Assembly: GCA_004555055.1 (NCBI GenBank)
Contig: SFJN01000030.1
Location: forward strand, 1-18,642
Direction of reading: 5' to 3'
Length of the DNA stretch: 18,642 nucleotides
Origin: Bacteroidales bacterium
Lineage (GTDB): Bacteria; Bacteroidota; Bacteroidia; Bacteroidales; Bacteroidaceae
Position 1 is the first letter of the stretch. Every line of letters starts with the position of its first letter. A model generated the notes under the pieces. The model had not been told where the DNA came from. It did no database searches and saw only the letters and a list, made by a program, of their open reading frames with translations. Shown piece after piece: positions 7,787 through 14,942 of the stretch. A program made the position numbers and the translations under genes.

Positions 7787-8632
7787 ATGATAGTCTGGAA
7801 CCCCGATCTCGTCGCCTTTTCCATAGGCACCATAGCGGTGCGCTGGTATTCGTTGCTGTGGTGCATCGGCCTGGCCATCGCCTATTATGTGGTCATGCGT
7901 CTCTATAAGAAACAGGGAATCCCTGAGGAGAAGTTCGACCCTCTGTTCTTCTATTGCTTTGTCGGCATATTGGTGGGTGCACGTCTGGGACATTGCCTGC
8001 TTTATGAGCCCGCATATTTCCTTGCACATCCGTTGGAAATGTTCCTTCCCATCCGTTTCGATGCCGCCGGTGACTGGCACTTTACAGGCTATGCCGGTCT
8101 TGCCAGCCATGGTGGAACGGCAGGCATTATCCTTGCCCTTTGGCTCTATGTGAAACGTACGGGAGTGAATTTTATACGTGTCATCGACAATATAGCCGTT
8201 GCCACTCCCATCACCGCCTGCTGCATCCGCCTCGGCAATCTGATGAATTCGGAGATTGTCGGCAAATATACCGGTTCGGACTACGGCTTTGTCTTCGAAC
8301 GTCTCGGCGAAACCCTTCCCCGACATCCCGGACAGCTGTACGAAGCCATTGCCTATTTCGTGTTCTTCCTCGTCAGTCTTTGGCTTTACCGCCGTTTGCC
8401 CCAGCGCATAGGCACCGGATTCTTCTTTGGTTTCTGCCTCACTTCCATCTTTGCCTTCCGCTTCTTTGTGGAAATCTTCAAGGAAGTGCAGGAGCCTTGG
8501 GAACTCGAGATGGTCAGTGCCATCGGACTCAACCAGGGGCAGGTGCTTTCCATTCCCTTCGTCATCATCGGCGTTCTTGGCCTGCTTGGCGTTTACCGGC
8601 GATTCGGTGATGCCGGAAAAGCACAGGCATAA
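7787..8632 (+). CDS. lgt: Prolipoprotein diacylglyceryl transferase
   Basis: Lgt transfers a diacylglyceryl group from phosphatidylglycerol to the lipobox cysteine of prolipoproteins in the inner membrane, the first step of lipoprotein maturation. I chose the ATG at 7787 over an in-frame TTG at 7769 because MIVWNPDLVAFSIGTIAVRW matches the usual start of the family. The protein is 281 residues with several membrane segments. Conserved elements are ASHGG (H108) and the signature CIRLGNLMNSEIVG with R148, followed by 'RHPGQLYEAIAYF'. It lies 20 bp after ychF. The two genes that follow encode lipoproteins, which are substrates of this enzyme, although that need not be functional clustering. Confidence 0.96.
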   Translation: MIVWNPDLVAFSIGTIAVRWYSLLWCIGLAIAYYVVMRLYKKQGIPEEKFDPLFFYCFVGILVGARLGHCLLYEPAYFLAHPLEMFLPIRFDAAGDWHFTGYAGLASHGGTAGIILALWLYVKRTGVNFIRVIDNIAVATPITACCIRLGNLMNSEIVGKYTGSDYGFVFERLGETLPRHPGQLYEAIAYFVFFLVSLWLYRRLPQRIGTGFFFGFCLTSIFAFRFFVEIFKEVQEPWELEMVSAIGLNQGQVLSIPFVIIGVLGLLGVYRRFGDAGKAQA

Positions 8633-8642
8633 GGCGAATCTT

Positions 8643-8680
8643 ACGGTGAAACCGTCGATAATCGAACAGAAGTTCACCGT
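8643..8680 (+). terminator. Possible hairpin after lgt
   Basis: ACGGTGAA (8643-8650) pairs with TTCACCGT (8673-8680) across a 22-nt loop, just after the lgt stop. Only a short T/A-rich run (TATTATT) follows, so it may be a weak terminator or part of the leader of the next gene. Confidence 0.35.
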
Positions 8681-8731
8681 TATTATTGAACATTATCGTT
8701 GCAAAACCTAAAATACCAATTTAATAATCGT

Positions 8732-10399
8732 ATGAAACCAGCAAAAGTTTTCTTTGGAGTGGCCGGTCTTTCCGTCCTCTTCCTTACCAGCTGTAGCAAG
8801 CTCGGTGAACTCTCTGCCGACAACTTCACCGTAACTCCCAATCCTCTTGTGGAGAGTGCCAGCAAGGTTCCCGCCACCATTGATGGCCGTTTCCCCGTGA
8901 AGTACATGAAGAAGAAGGCTGTGGTGACCGTTACTCCCGAACTCCGCTATGCCGGACAGGCTGTGCAGGGCCAGAGCGCTACCTTCCAGGGCGAAAAGGC
9001 TGTGGGTAACAACCAGACCATCAGCTACAAGATGGGTGGCAACTACACCATGAAGACCACCTTCGACTATGTTCCCGAGATGCTTCAGAGCGAACTCTAT
9101 CTGACATTCGACGCCGCCATCGGCAAGAAGAAGTTTGACGTTCCTGCCGTGAAGGTTGCCGACGGTGTCCTCGCTACCAGCCAGCTTGTATACCGTACTG
9201 TGACCAGTGCCAACACCTGCGTGGCAGCCGATGCCTATCAGCAGATTATCGCACAGCACCAGGATGCGCAGATCAAGTATCTTATCAACCAGAGCAAGGT
9301 GCGCACCAGCGAGCTTTCCACCACCAGCATCCAGGACTTCGTGAAGGTGCTCCGCGACATCAAGGCCGACCAGAAGTCGTTTGCCCTCGACAACATCGAA
9401 GTTAGCGCCTACGCTTCGCCCGACGGTGCCCTCAGCTTCAACGAAAAGGTTGCCTCCGGACGTCAGGAAACCGCTTCGCAGTATGTCAACAAACAGCTCA
9501 AGAACATCGAACTTGACGGCACTGTAGACACCAAGTATACCGCTGAAGACTGGGACGGATTCCAGGAAATCGTTGCTGCCAGCAACATCCAGGATAAGGA
9601 AGTCATCCTCCGTGTCCTCAATATGTACAAGGATCCCGAGGAGCGCGAGACCCAGATTCGCAACATGAGCGTAGCTTTCCGTGAGCTCGCTGACGAGGTT
9701 CTTCCCGAACTCCGCCGTGCACGCCTCACCATCAACTACAAGCTCATCGGACGTACCGACGCCGAAATCCAGCAGCAGTTCAAGGAGGATCCCACCAAGC
9801 TCAGCGTAGAAGAGCTTCTCTATGGTGCAACCCTCACCAAGGACACCAACGAACAGAAGAAGTATTTCGAGGCTGCTGCCAAGCAGTATCCCAACGACTA
9901 CCGTGCTTACAACGGTCTTGCCCAGGTGGCTTATGCCCAGGGTGACCTCGCCGCTGCCAAGAGTGCCCTCCAGAAGGCTGGCGACAAGACCGAAGCCAAT
10001 GCCAATGCAGCCCTCATAGCCATTGCAGAAGGCAACCTCGACCAGGCTGAAGCCCTCCTCGGCAAGGCCCTCACTGCCGCCAACTACAACGAAGTGCTCG
10101 GCAACCTGCAGATTGCCCGTGGCAACTGGAGTCAGGCTGCCCAGGCCCTCAAGGGTGTGAACAGCAACAGTGCTGCACTTGCACAGATTCTTACCAAGGA
10201 CTATGCCGCTGCAAAGCGTACCCTCGACGCTGTAGCCGCTCCCGATGCCATGACCGCTTATCTCCAGGCTGTGGCTGCTGCCCGCATCGGTGATACCGCT
10301 GCTGCCAAGAGCGCGCTGAAGACTGCTGTCCAGAAGGACGCTTCTCTCGCTGACTACGCTGCCAAGGACCTTGAACTCATCCTTGCAGGCGTAAAGTAA
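8732..10399 (+). CDS. Lipoprotein with OmpA-like domain and C-terminal TPR-type repeats
   Basis: The ATG at 8732 gives a lipoprotein signal peptide, MKPAKVFFGVAGLSVLFLTSC, with the lipid-accepting cysteine at C21; an upstream TTG would add 11 unlikely residues. Residues about 25-170 are beta-rich and unassigned. Around residue 224, 'IEVSAYASPDGALSFNEKVA' followed by 'LPELRRARLTINY' resembles the OmpA-like (peptidoglycan-binding type) region of Bacteroidetes fimbrial/DUF3868-type proteins. Residues about 365-540 are alanine-rich helical repeats ('YPNDYRAYNGLAQVAYAQGD', 'AAAKSALQKAG') typical of tetratricopeptide repeats. The total is 555 residues. Codon use is strongly biased (AAG, ACC, CTC, CGT), suggesting high expression. 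A periplasmic or outer-membrane location is inferred, and the exact function is unknown. Confidence 0.9.
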   Translation: MKPAKVFFGVAGLSVLFLTSCSKLGELSADNFTVTPNPLVESASKVPATIDGRFPVKYMKKKAVVTVTPELRYAGQAVQGQSATFQGEKAVGNNQTISYKMGGNYTMKTTFDYVPEMLQSELYLTFDAAIGKKKFDVPAVKVADGVLATSQLVYRTVTSANTCVAADAYQQIIAQHQDAQIKYLINQSKVRTSELSTTSIQDFVKVLRDIKADQKSFALDNIEVSAYASPDGALSFNEKVASGRQETASQYVNKQLKNIELDGTVDTKYTAEDWDGFQEIVAASNIQDKEVILRVLNMYKDPEERETQIRNMSVAFRELADEVLPELRRARLTINYKLIGRTDAEIQQQFKEDPTKLSVEELLYGATLTKDTNEQKKYFEAAAKQYPNDYRAYNGLAQVAYAQGDLAAAKSALQKAGDKTEANANAALIAIAEGNLDQAEALLGKALTAANYNEVLGNLQIARGNWSQAAQALKGVNSNSAALAQILTKDYAAAKRTLDAVAAPDAMTAYLQAVAAARIGDTAAAKSALKTAVQKDASLADYAAKDLELILAGVK

Positions 10400-10417
10400 A
10401 GCCTTGACGTTTCTTAA

Positions 10418-10446
10418 ACGGACTGTACAACATTTGTGCAGACCGT
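10418..10446 (+). terminator. Hairpin downstream of the TPR lipoprotein gene
   Basis: ACGGaCTGtACAA at 10418-10430 pairs with TTGTgCAGaCCGT at 10434-10446 (one mismatch, one G-U), with a 3-nt loop, 18 bp after the stop. No T-run follows, so it may act as an RNA 3' end stabiliser or a non-canonical terminator. Confidence 0.4.
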
Positions 10447-10527
10447 AGCAATACCATACCAGATATGTTGGGGGAGGTGGGTGACAAAACTCCTGCCTTC
10501 CCCTTTCTTTTTTCTGTTTTTTTATTT

Positions 10528-11559
10528 ATGAAATCCCCTGTCTGTCTTTTCGCCTTTTTGGTTTTCGTACCGGTATTCTTTTTCCTGTCCTGTGGTCCAG
10601 ACAGCCATCATGGGCGAATAGAGGGTACCATCCAAGGTGTCAACGAAGCCAATATCCTGGTGTTTTCTCCTCTTGAAGCAGACTACGATAGAGGAAAAAT
10701 GGACACCATCAAGGTGAAGCGTGGTGAATTCTCCTATGACCGGGAGGTGGAAGGTCCTGTAATCCTTCGTCTGCTTTATCCCAATTTTTCGTATACCTCG
10801 TTCGTCATGGAGCCTGGAAAGACGGTAAAACTAAAGGGCGACGGCAACAGACTGAAGGAAATAACCCTTGACGGAAATTCCGACAATCTGCTCCTTACGG
10901 AGTTTCGCCAGCGAATGCTCAAACTTTCCGAGAGCGATATGGAGCGCGAGGCCGCCACTTTTGTGCGTTCGCATCCTGCAACGCTGGCAGCCGTTACGGT
11001 CTTTTATGATGTTTTCGGTGAGAAGCAGACGCTCGAGCCCAACCCTTCCAAAGCACTGCTTGAGACTCTGCGGAAATCGCAGCCGGAAAACGACATCGTC
11101 AAGCGGCTTTCAGACTTCATGTCTCCCTTGCTGGCCACGTCTCCAGGGATGAAGCTTCCGGCATTCAGTGCGACAGACCTTGATGGTAGGAGTTTCACCC
11201 AAAACGACCTTAAGGGGAAGCCCACCTTGATTGTGTTCTGTGCACAGTGGCAGGGCAGTTTCTTCCAAATCGGGCGAAAGGCTGAAGCCCTCCGGCAGAA
11301 TTTTCCCGAGTCGCGGTTCAATATGCTCTTCATCGTCCTCGACGAGCGCGAGAGCAGCCTCCGCAAACGTCTGAAGGCAAGCCCTCTTCCCGGGCGTATC
11401 GTCTGTGACACAAAGGGCATGGCGTCCCCGCTTGTCCGTAAACTCGGAATGCGGTATGTGGGAGGCAATATCCTTTGCGACAAGGATGGAACCATCATAG
11501 CGCGTGATGTTGAAATAGAAGATTGGGTGGAAAACATACCTTCTTTCCTCAAAGACTGA
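10528..11559 (+). CDS. Thioredoxin-fold lipoprotein lacking the CxxC motif
   Basis: The ATG at 10528 gives a lipoprotein signal, MKSPVCLFAFLVFVPVFFFLSC, with the lipidated cysteine at C22. Residues about 30-125 look like the DUF4369 domain often found before thioredoxin domains in Bacteroidetes ('GRIEGTIQGVNEANILVFSP'). From about residue 205, 'GMKLPAFSATDLDGRSFTQN' followed by 'LKGKPTLIVFCAQWQGSFFQ' is the start of a TlpA/AhpC-type thioredoxin fold. Where active members have WCxxC, this protein has W-Q242-G-S-F245, so both redox cysteines are missing. The remaining fold elements ('FNMLFIVLDE', 'YVGGNILCDKDGTIIARDV') are intact. The length is 343 residues with no frameshift. It is most likely a non-redox binding or scaffold protein of the envelope (inference). 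Confidence 0.88.
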   Translation: MKSPVCLFAFLVFVPVFFFLSCGPDSHHGRIEGTIQGVNEANILVFSPLEADYDRGKMDTIKVKRGEFSYDREVEGPVILRLLYPNFSYTSFVMEPGKTVKLKGDGNRLKEITLDGNSDNLLLTEFRQRMLKLSESDMEREAATFVRSHPATLAAVTVFYDVFGEKQTLEPNPSKALLETLRKSQPENDIVKRLSDFMSPLLATSPGMKLPAFSATDLDGRSFTQNDLKGKPTLIVFCAQWQGSFFQIGRKAEALRQNFPESRFNMLFIVLDERESSLRKRLKASPLPGRIVCDTKGMASPLVRKLGMRYVGGNILCDKDGTIIARDVEIEDWVENIPSFLKD

Positions 11560-11658
11560 GAGCACTATTCGCCCGTGTGTTCTTTCGGGGTAGGGAACAT
11601 CCCCCGTAGTGTTTGTCACATGGTGGCGGTGATGTCCTGACGACGAAAGTAAAAATAC

Positions 11659-11702
11659 CGGAAAAGCCTTGGAATCCATTGCGGGTTCCAAGGCTTTTTC
11701 CG
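11659..11702. terminator. Bidirectional terminator between convergent genes
   Basis: CGGAAAAGCCTTGGAA (11659-11674) pairs with TTCCAAGGCTTTTTCCG (11686-11702) with a single bulge and an 11-nt loop. The stem base supplies T-runs on both strands. It lies between the stop of the thioredoxin-fold gene (11559) and the stop of the GH20 gene (11762), so it can end transcription from both sides. Confidence 0.85.
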
Positions 11703-11761
11703 TATGGTTGTGAAGGAGTCCTCTATGTAAGGGTTGCGTCAGGAGTTCCTTCTGTAAACCA

Positions 11762-14173
11762 TTATCTTACCATAATCTCGTCGATGAAGAGGAAACCGGG
11801 GTTACCCTTGCCTCCATGCCATTCGGGAATGCTGTGTTCCGAGGCGACCTTCACTTTTACATAGCGTGCGCCTGTGGCATCGAAGGTGAGGGAATGCGGA
11901 TGGATGCCATCGGCATCCTCGCGCTTCATGGCCGGATATTCGGCACGTGCTACGGACGTGAATTCCTTGCCATCGGCAGAAATGGACACTTCAAAGCTGC
12001 GGGCATCGAAAATCCAGTCACCCTTTACCACACAGGTGTTGAAGCTGACAGACGTCACGTCCTTCGTTCCGCCCAAGTCGATGACTGCCTCCACATCGTT
12101 TCCGGCAAATCCCAGCCATTGAGCGCTTTGGAAGTTCGTCGATTCTCCCTGCACACCGTCCACCAGTGTAGGTGCACCGGCAAAGGTGTAGCGTTCGTTC
12201 GGCTGTTGCATCAGGGTGATGGGGCGTGCCGTAGAGAGCGAGAATGTGAAGTTGCGTCCGCCGATGTGGCTCCTGACCTGTTGGCGTGCCGAAGAGTGGG
12301 CATGTGCATCACCAAAGCGGATGGCGGCAAAACGCAGCTTGCTGTCGGTGTTGACGATGAACGGTTCGCGATAAGGCTGTGAGCCGTTGGTAGGTGCGCT
12401 GCCGTCGAGGGAATAGAATATGGGGGCTCCGTCGACCGTGGAGAGTTTCACCTCTACGCCTCCCTTGTCCGGACAGGTCGTGTAGGTGGCATGGACATCG
12501 TACAGGTGGCGGGCATAGTTATAGTTCTGCTCGTCGTAAAGCTGCATCATGCGGATGGCACGCTGCGAGAATTCGTCAAAATTCTTTTTCCCGCGCTGTG
12601 TCCATTGTATTTCTGCCAATGCCGCCAGTCGTGGCAGTGCCATATATTCCACCTGTCTGTAGGTAGGCATATACTCTGTCCAGAGGTTTGCCTGTACACC
12701 GACGATGAATCTTCCCAGATTTTCCATTTCGCCCTTGGCGTTGCGGTAGGTGAGCATCTCGTCCGAAACGGGCTCGTAGCTGTACACACGCTCAAGAGGC
12801 AGGTAGCCACCGATGGCTTCAGGTTCCGTGCTGGTGTCGAGGGCCTGGTAATAGTCGAAGTAGAGATAGGTGTTCGGTGTCATGATGACATCGTGGTGCT
12901 GCTTGGCGGCTTCGATACCCCCAGCCTCTCCGCGCCATGACATGACGGTAGCACCGTCAGCCAGTCCGCCTTCGAGCGTCTCGTCCCATCCTATCATCTT
13001 GCGTCCCAGTTTGGCAAGGTGGTTTTCGGCATGGCGAATGACGAAACTCTGCAGGCGTTCCTCGGCCGAATGCCCGTCCTTGGCCTGCAGTCCTTCAGCC
13101 TGGATGCGTGCCTGGCATTTCGGACAACTCTTCCAAGCCGTCTTCGGGCACTCGTCGCCACCCACGTGGATGTATTCCGAAGGGAAAATCTTTACAATCT
13201 CATCCAGGACATCGTCAATGAATTTCAGGGTTTTGTCGTTGCCGGCGCAGAGCACGTCCTCGCTGACACCCCAGATGCGCCATACATCGTACGGACCTCC
13301 TGTGCATCCCAGTTCGGGATAGGCTGCAAGGGCTCCAAGCATATGTCCCGGCATGTCGATTTCGGGGACGATGGTGATGTGGCGTTCAGCGGCATATTTC
13401 ACGATTTCGCGGCATTCCTTCTGTGTGTAGAATCCGCCGTAGGGTATGCCGTCGTAGCGGCCGCTGTTATGCCCGATGACGGTCTCCGAACGTTTTGAAC
13501 CCACGGCAGTCAGGCGCGGATACTTCTTGATTTCGATGCGCCAGCCCTGGTCGTCGGTCAGGTGCCAGTGGAAACGGTTGATGTTGTGCAGCGCCAGCAT
13601 GTCGATGAAACGGCGGATGCTGTCAGGGGTCACATAGTGGCGCGATACATCGAGGTGCGTGCCGCGGTAGCTGAAGCGCGGAGCATCGTTCACCTTCACT
13701 GCAGGAATGGTCACCTCCTGCAGTACACGAGGTTTTTCAAGTCCCCGGACGCGCACCATGTGCGGCATGGACTTGCGAAGGGTCTGGATGCCGTAGAATG
13801 TTCCGGCATCGCTTCCGCCGCAGATGGTGATGCCGTCTTTCCTTACCTCCAGGGTATAGCCTTCGGCATTGTCGAGCGAGGCACTGCGGAGGGCAATGAA
13901 ATTGGTGGCCGGTGCCTTGGTGACAATCTTGAGTTTCATGCCGGTACGTTCCTCGATGAACTGCTGCAGGAAAGCCGCATTGCGTCGGCACGCCTTGTTC
14001 TTTTCGGTGACGATGACGGTAGAGGCGGTCATCGTGAAGTCGTCCGCATGATTCTGGTGGACAATCTGTTGGGGACGCGGCACGACGTTGAAGTTGGCGG
14101 TCTGCGCACTGACACCGGCAGCCGGCAGGAAGGCAGCCAGTGCGAGCATGGTCTTCAGAAGAGTCTTTTTCAT
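11762..14173 (-). CDS. Secreted GH20 beta-N-acetylhexosaminidase
   Basis: GH20 enzymes release terminal GlcNAc/GalNAc from glycans by substrate-assisted catalysis. The 803-residue protein has a signal peptide (MKKTLLKTMLALAAFLPAAG, then VSAQ). An N-terminal GH20b domain spans about residues 28-155. The catalytic barrel follows, with 'SYRGTHLDVSRHY', 'NRFHWHLTDDQGWRIEIKKY', 'VPEIDMPGH' and the HVGGDE active site, in which D340 and E341 are the polarising and acid residues. After the barrel comes a chitobiase C-terminal-type segment ('GAPIFYSLDGSAPT'), then a discoidin/F5-8C-like domain ('LVDGVQGESTNFQSAQWLGF' to the end). The catalytic residues are all present. A role in host mucin or glycoprotein degradation is inferred from the family, not shown. 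Confidence 0.96.
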   Translation of the reverse strand: MKKTLLKTMLALAAFLPAAGVSAQTANFNVVPRPQQIVHQNHADDFTMTASTVIVTEKNKACRRNAAFLQQFIEERTGMKLKIVTKAPATNFIALRSASLDNAEGYTLEVRKDGITICGGSDAGTFYGIQTLRKSMPHMVRVRGLEKPRVLQEVTIPAVKVNDAPRFSYRGTHLDVSRHYVTPDSIRRFIDMLALHNINRFHWHLTDDQGWRIEIKKYPRLTAVGSKRSETVIGHNSGRYDGIPYGGFYTQKECREIVKYAAERHITIVPEIDMPGHMLGALAAYPELGCTGGPYDVWRIWGVSEDVLCAGNDKTLKFIDDVLDEIVKIFPSEYIHVGGDECPKTAWKSCPKCQARIQAEGLQAKDGHSAEERLQSFVIRHAENHLAKLGRKMIGWDETLEGGLADGATVMSWRGEAGGIEAAKQHHDVIMTPNTYLYFDYYQALDTSTEPEAIGGYLPLERVYSYEPVSDEMLTYRNAKGEMENLGRFIVGVQANLWTEYMPTYRQVEYMALPRLAALAEIQWTQRGKKNFDEFSQRAIRMMQLYDEQNYNYARHLYDVHATYTTCPDKGGVEVKLSTVDGAPIFYSLDGSAPTNGSQPYREPFIVNTDSKLRFAAIRFGDAHAHSSARQQVRSHIGGRNFTFSLSTARPITLMQQPNERYTFAGAPTLVDGVQGESTNFQSAQWLGFAGNDVEAVIDLGGTKDVTSVSFNTCVVKGDWIFDARSFEVSISADGKEFTSVARAEYPAMKREDADGIHPHSLTFDATGARYVKVKVASEHSIPEWHGGKGNPGFLFIDEIMVR

Positions 14174-14195
14174 AGTGTTTCAATTGGTTTTGTGG

Positions 14196-14203
14196 CAAAG
14201 ATA
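14196..14203 (-). promoter_or_regulatory. Likely -7 element of the GH20 gene
   Basis: On the minus strand this reads TATCTTTG followed by CC, a full TAnnTTTG match, 23 bp upstream of the ATG at 14173. The leader would be very short, about 15 nt. No TTTG sits at the expected -33 position. Confidence 0.5.
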
Positions 14204-14436
14204 CGTAAAAATTCTGCAATTTATGTATCCTGTACCCATAAGATGAGGTCGGAAGGCTGCTGTATCCTCCTCTTTTATGTAAACCGAAGGCAAAAGATTC
14301 GAGAAAATGCTGCGAAGCGAACTGCACCTTTTGGGTAGAAAAACCGATTTGAATCGTGCAGTTTCCTGGTGCATTTTGCAAGGAACCATACCTTTTTGGC
14401 TGTTTTTTTGTGCAAATTTACAAGAAAAACAAGGCT

Positions 14437-14523
14437 ATCCTACACCCGGAAACATAATCCTACACCCAATCCTACACCCGAAATAATCAGTGATTACTTG
14501 GTGTTTAGGACATGGGTGTAGGA
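14437..14523. repeat. Cluster of ATCCTACACCC repeats with an inverted copy
   Basis: ATCCTACACCC occurs directly three times, at 14437-14447, 14457-14467 and 14469-14479. Its complement GGGTGTAGGA follows at 14514-14523, with a degenerate copy (GGTGTTTAGGA) at 14500-14510. Between the direct and inverted copies sits the dyad AATCAGTGATT (14484-14494). The layout resembles a multi-site protein-binding region or a hairpin with alternative left arms. Confidence 0.8.
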
Positions 14524-14531
14524 AATGTAGG

Positions 14532-14556
14532 AGTTTTTTTCAAAAAACTTTTTTTG
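14532..14556 (+). terminator. A/T hairpin with T-run, possible plus-strand terminator
   Basis: AGTTTTTT at 14532-14539 pairs with AAAAAACT at 14542-14549 around a minimal loop, followed by more T residues to 14555. It looks like a terminator on the plus strand, but no plus-strand gene ends nearby, so its role is unclear. Confidence 0.3.
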
Positions 14557-14600
14557 TGGAGAGAGGAAGAGCGAAGGTACACATCGCCCCGGAAGTCACA

Positions 14601-14681
14601 AAACATCGGACTTCTTTGGGCAAAAGTACGGATGTTTTGCATCGAAAGTACCGATGTTTGCCTCAAAGAAGTCCGATGTTT
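14601..14681 (-). repeat. 81-nt palindromic repeat element, copy B (inverted)
   Basis: This is the second copy of the element at 200-280, in the opposite orientation and exactly the same length. Its terminal inverted repeats AAACATCGGACTTCTTTG / CAAAGAAGTCCGATGTTT are perfect over 18 bp. The two internal motifs (around 14622-14639 and 14643-14660) keep the spacing of copy A but differ at the variable C/G and T/A positions. It lies in the gene-free region between the GH20 gene and the 536-residue secreted protein gene. Confidence 0.88.
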
Positions 14682-14761
14682 TTGAATTCCGGAGAGGACG
14701 AGTCTCCTGTTGATGAAATGGCTTAGAAGAGAATCCTGGATTTCATCCTTGGTTCTCTACG

Positions 14762-14907
14762 CTCGGCATAATCAATGCAAGCATTGGCTGTCGCCTTGCT
14801 CCTTGACTTTGTCTTCCTCTGTCGCGACTCGGCATAGCCCAAGCAAGCTTGGCTCTGCTCTCGCTGCTCCATCGGTTCGCGCCTCGGTAATATTCAAACA
14901 AGTTTGA
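14762..14907. repeat. Three related inverted repeats with covarying arms
   Basis: Three units each start with CTCGG (14762, 14828, 14883). Exactly 17.5 bp later each has the centre of a dyad with a two-base AA middle: CAATGC-AA-GCATTG (14773-14786), CCAAGC-AA-GCTTGG (14839-14852) and TCAAAC-AA-GTTTGA (14894-14907). Arm sequences differ between units but stay complementary within each. Downstream of each dyad lies a related CTnTCGC or GCTCTCG stretch. The array sits just past the stop of the 536-residue protein gene. Confidence 0.8.
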
Positions 14908-14942
14908 CATTGCTCTCGGCTTGGCGTCGCTTGCTTCTGCCC

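Larger units (their letters stand above)
14204..14942. other. Gene-free stretch rich in repeats
   Basis: About 740 bp carry no convincing gene. In order they hold an 8-bp inverted repeat (AACTGCAC 14320-14327 / GTGCAGTT 14356-14363), the CCTACACCC repeat cluster (14437-14523), an A/T hairpin (14532-14549) followed by a T-run, repeat copy B (14601-14681) and the covarying inverted repeats (14762-14907). Open frames crossing this stretch consist mostly of repeat sequence. Confidence 0.7.

Noticed and set aside
7718..8677. Long minus-strand frame opposite lgt
   Set aside because: It is the antisense of a membrane protein with intact Lgt signatures, and no independent motif is visible.
14490..14726. 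Plus-strand frame of 78 codons near repeat copy B
   Set aside because: It is largely made of repeat copy B and the CCTACACCC cluster, with no recognisable domain.
14743..14942. CRISPR-like array
   Set aside because: The repeated units are not constant in sequence, the spacing is irregular (66 and 55 bp), and no cas gene is present.
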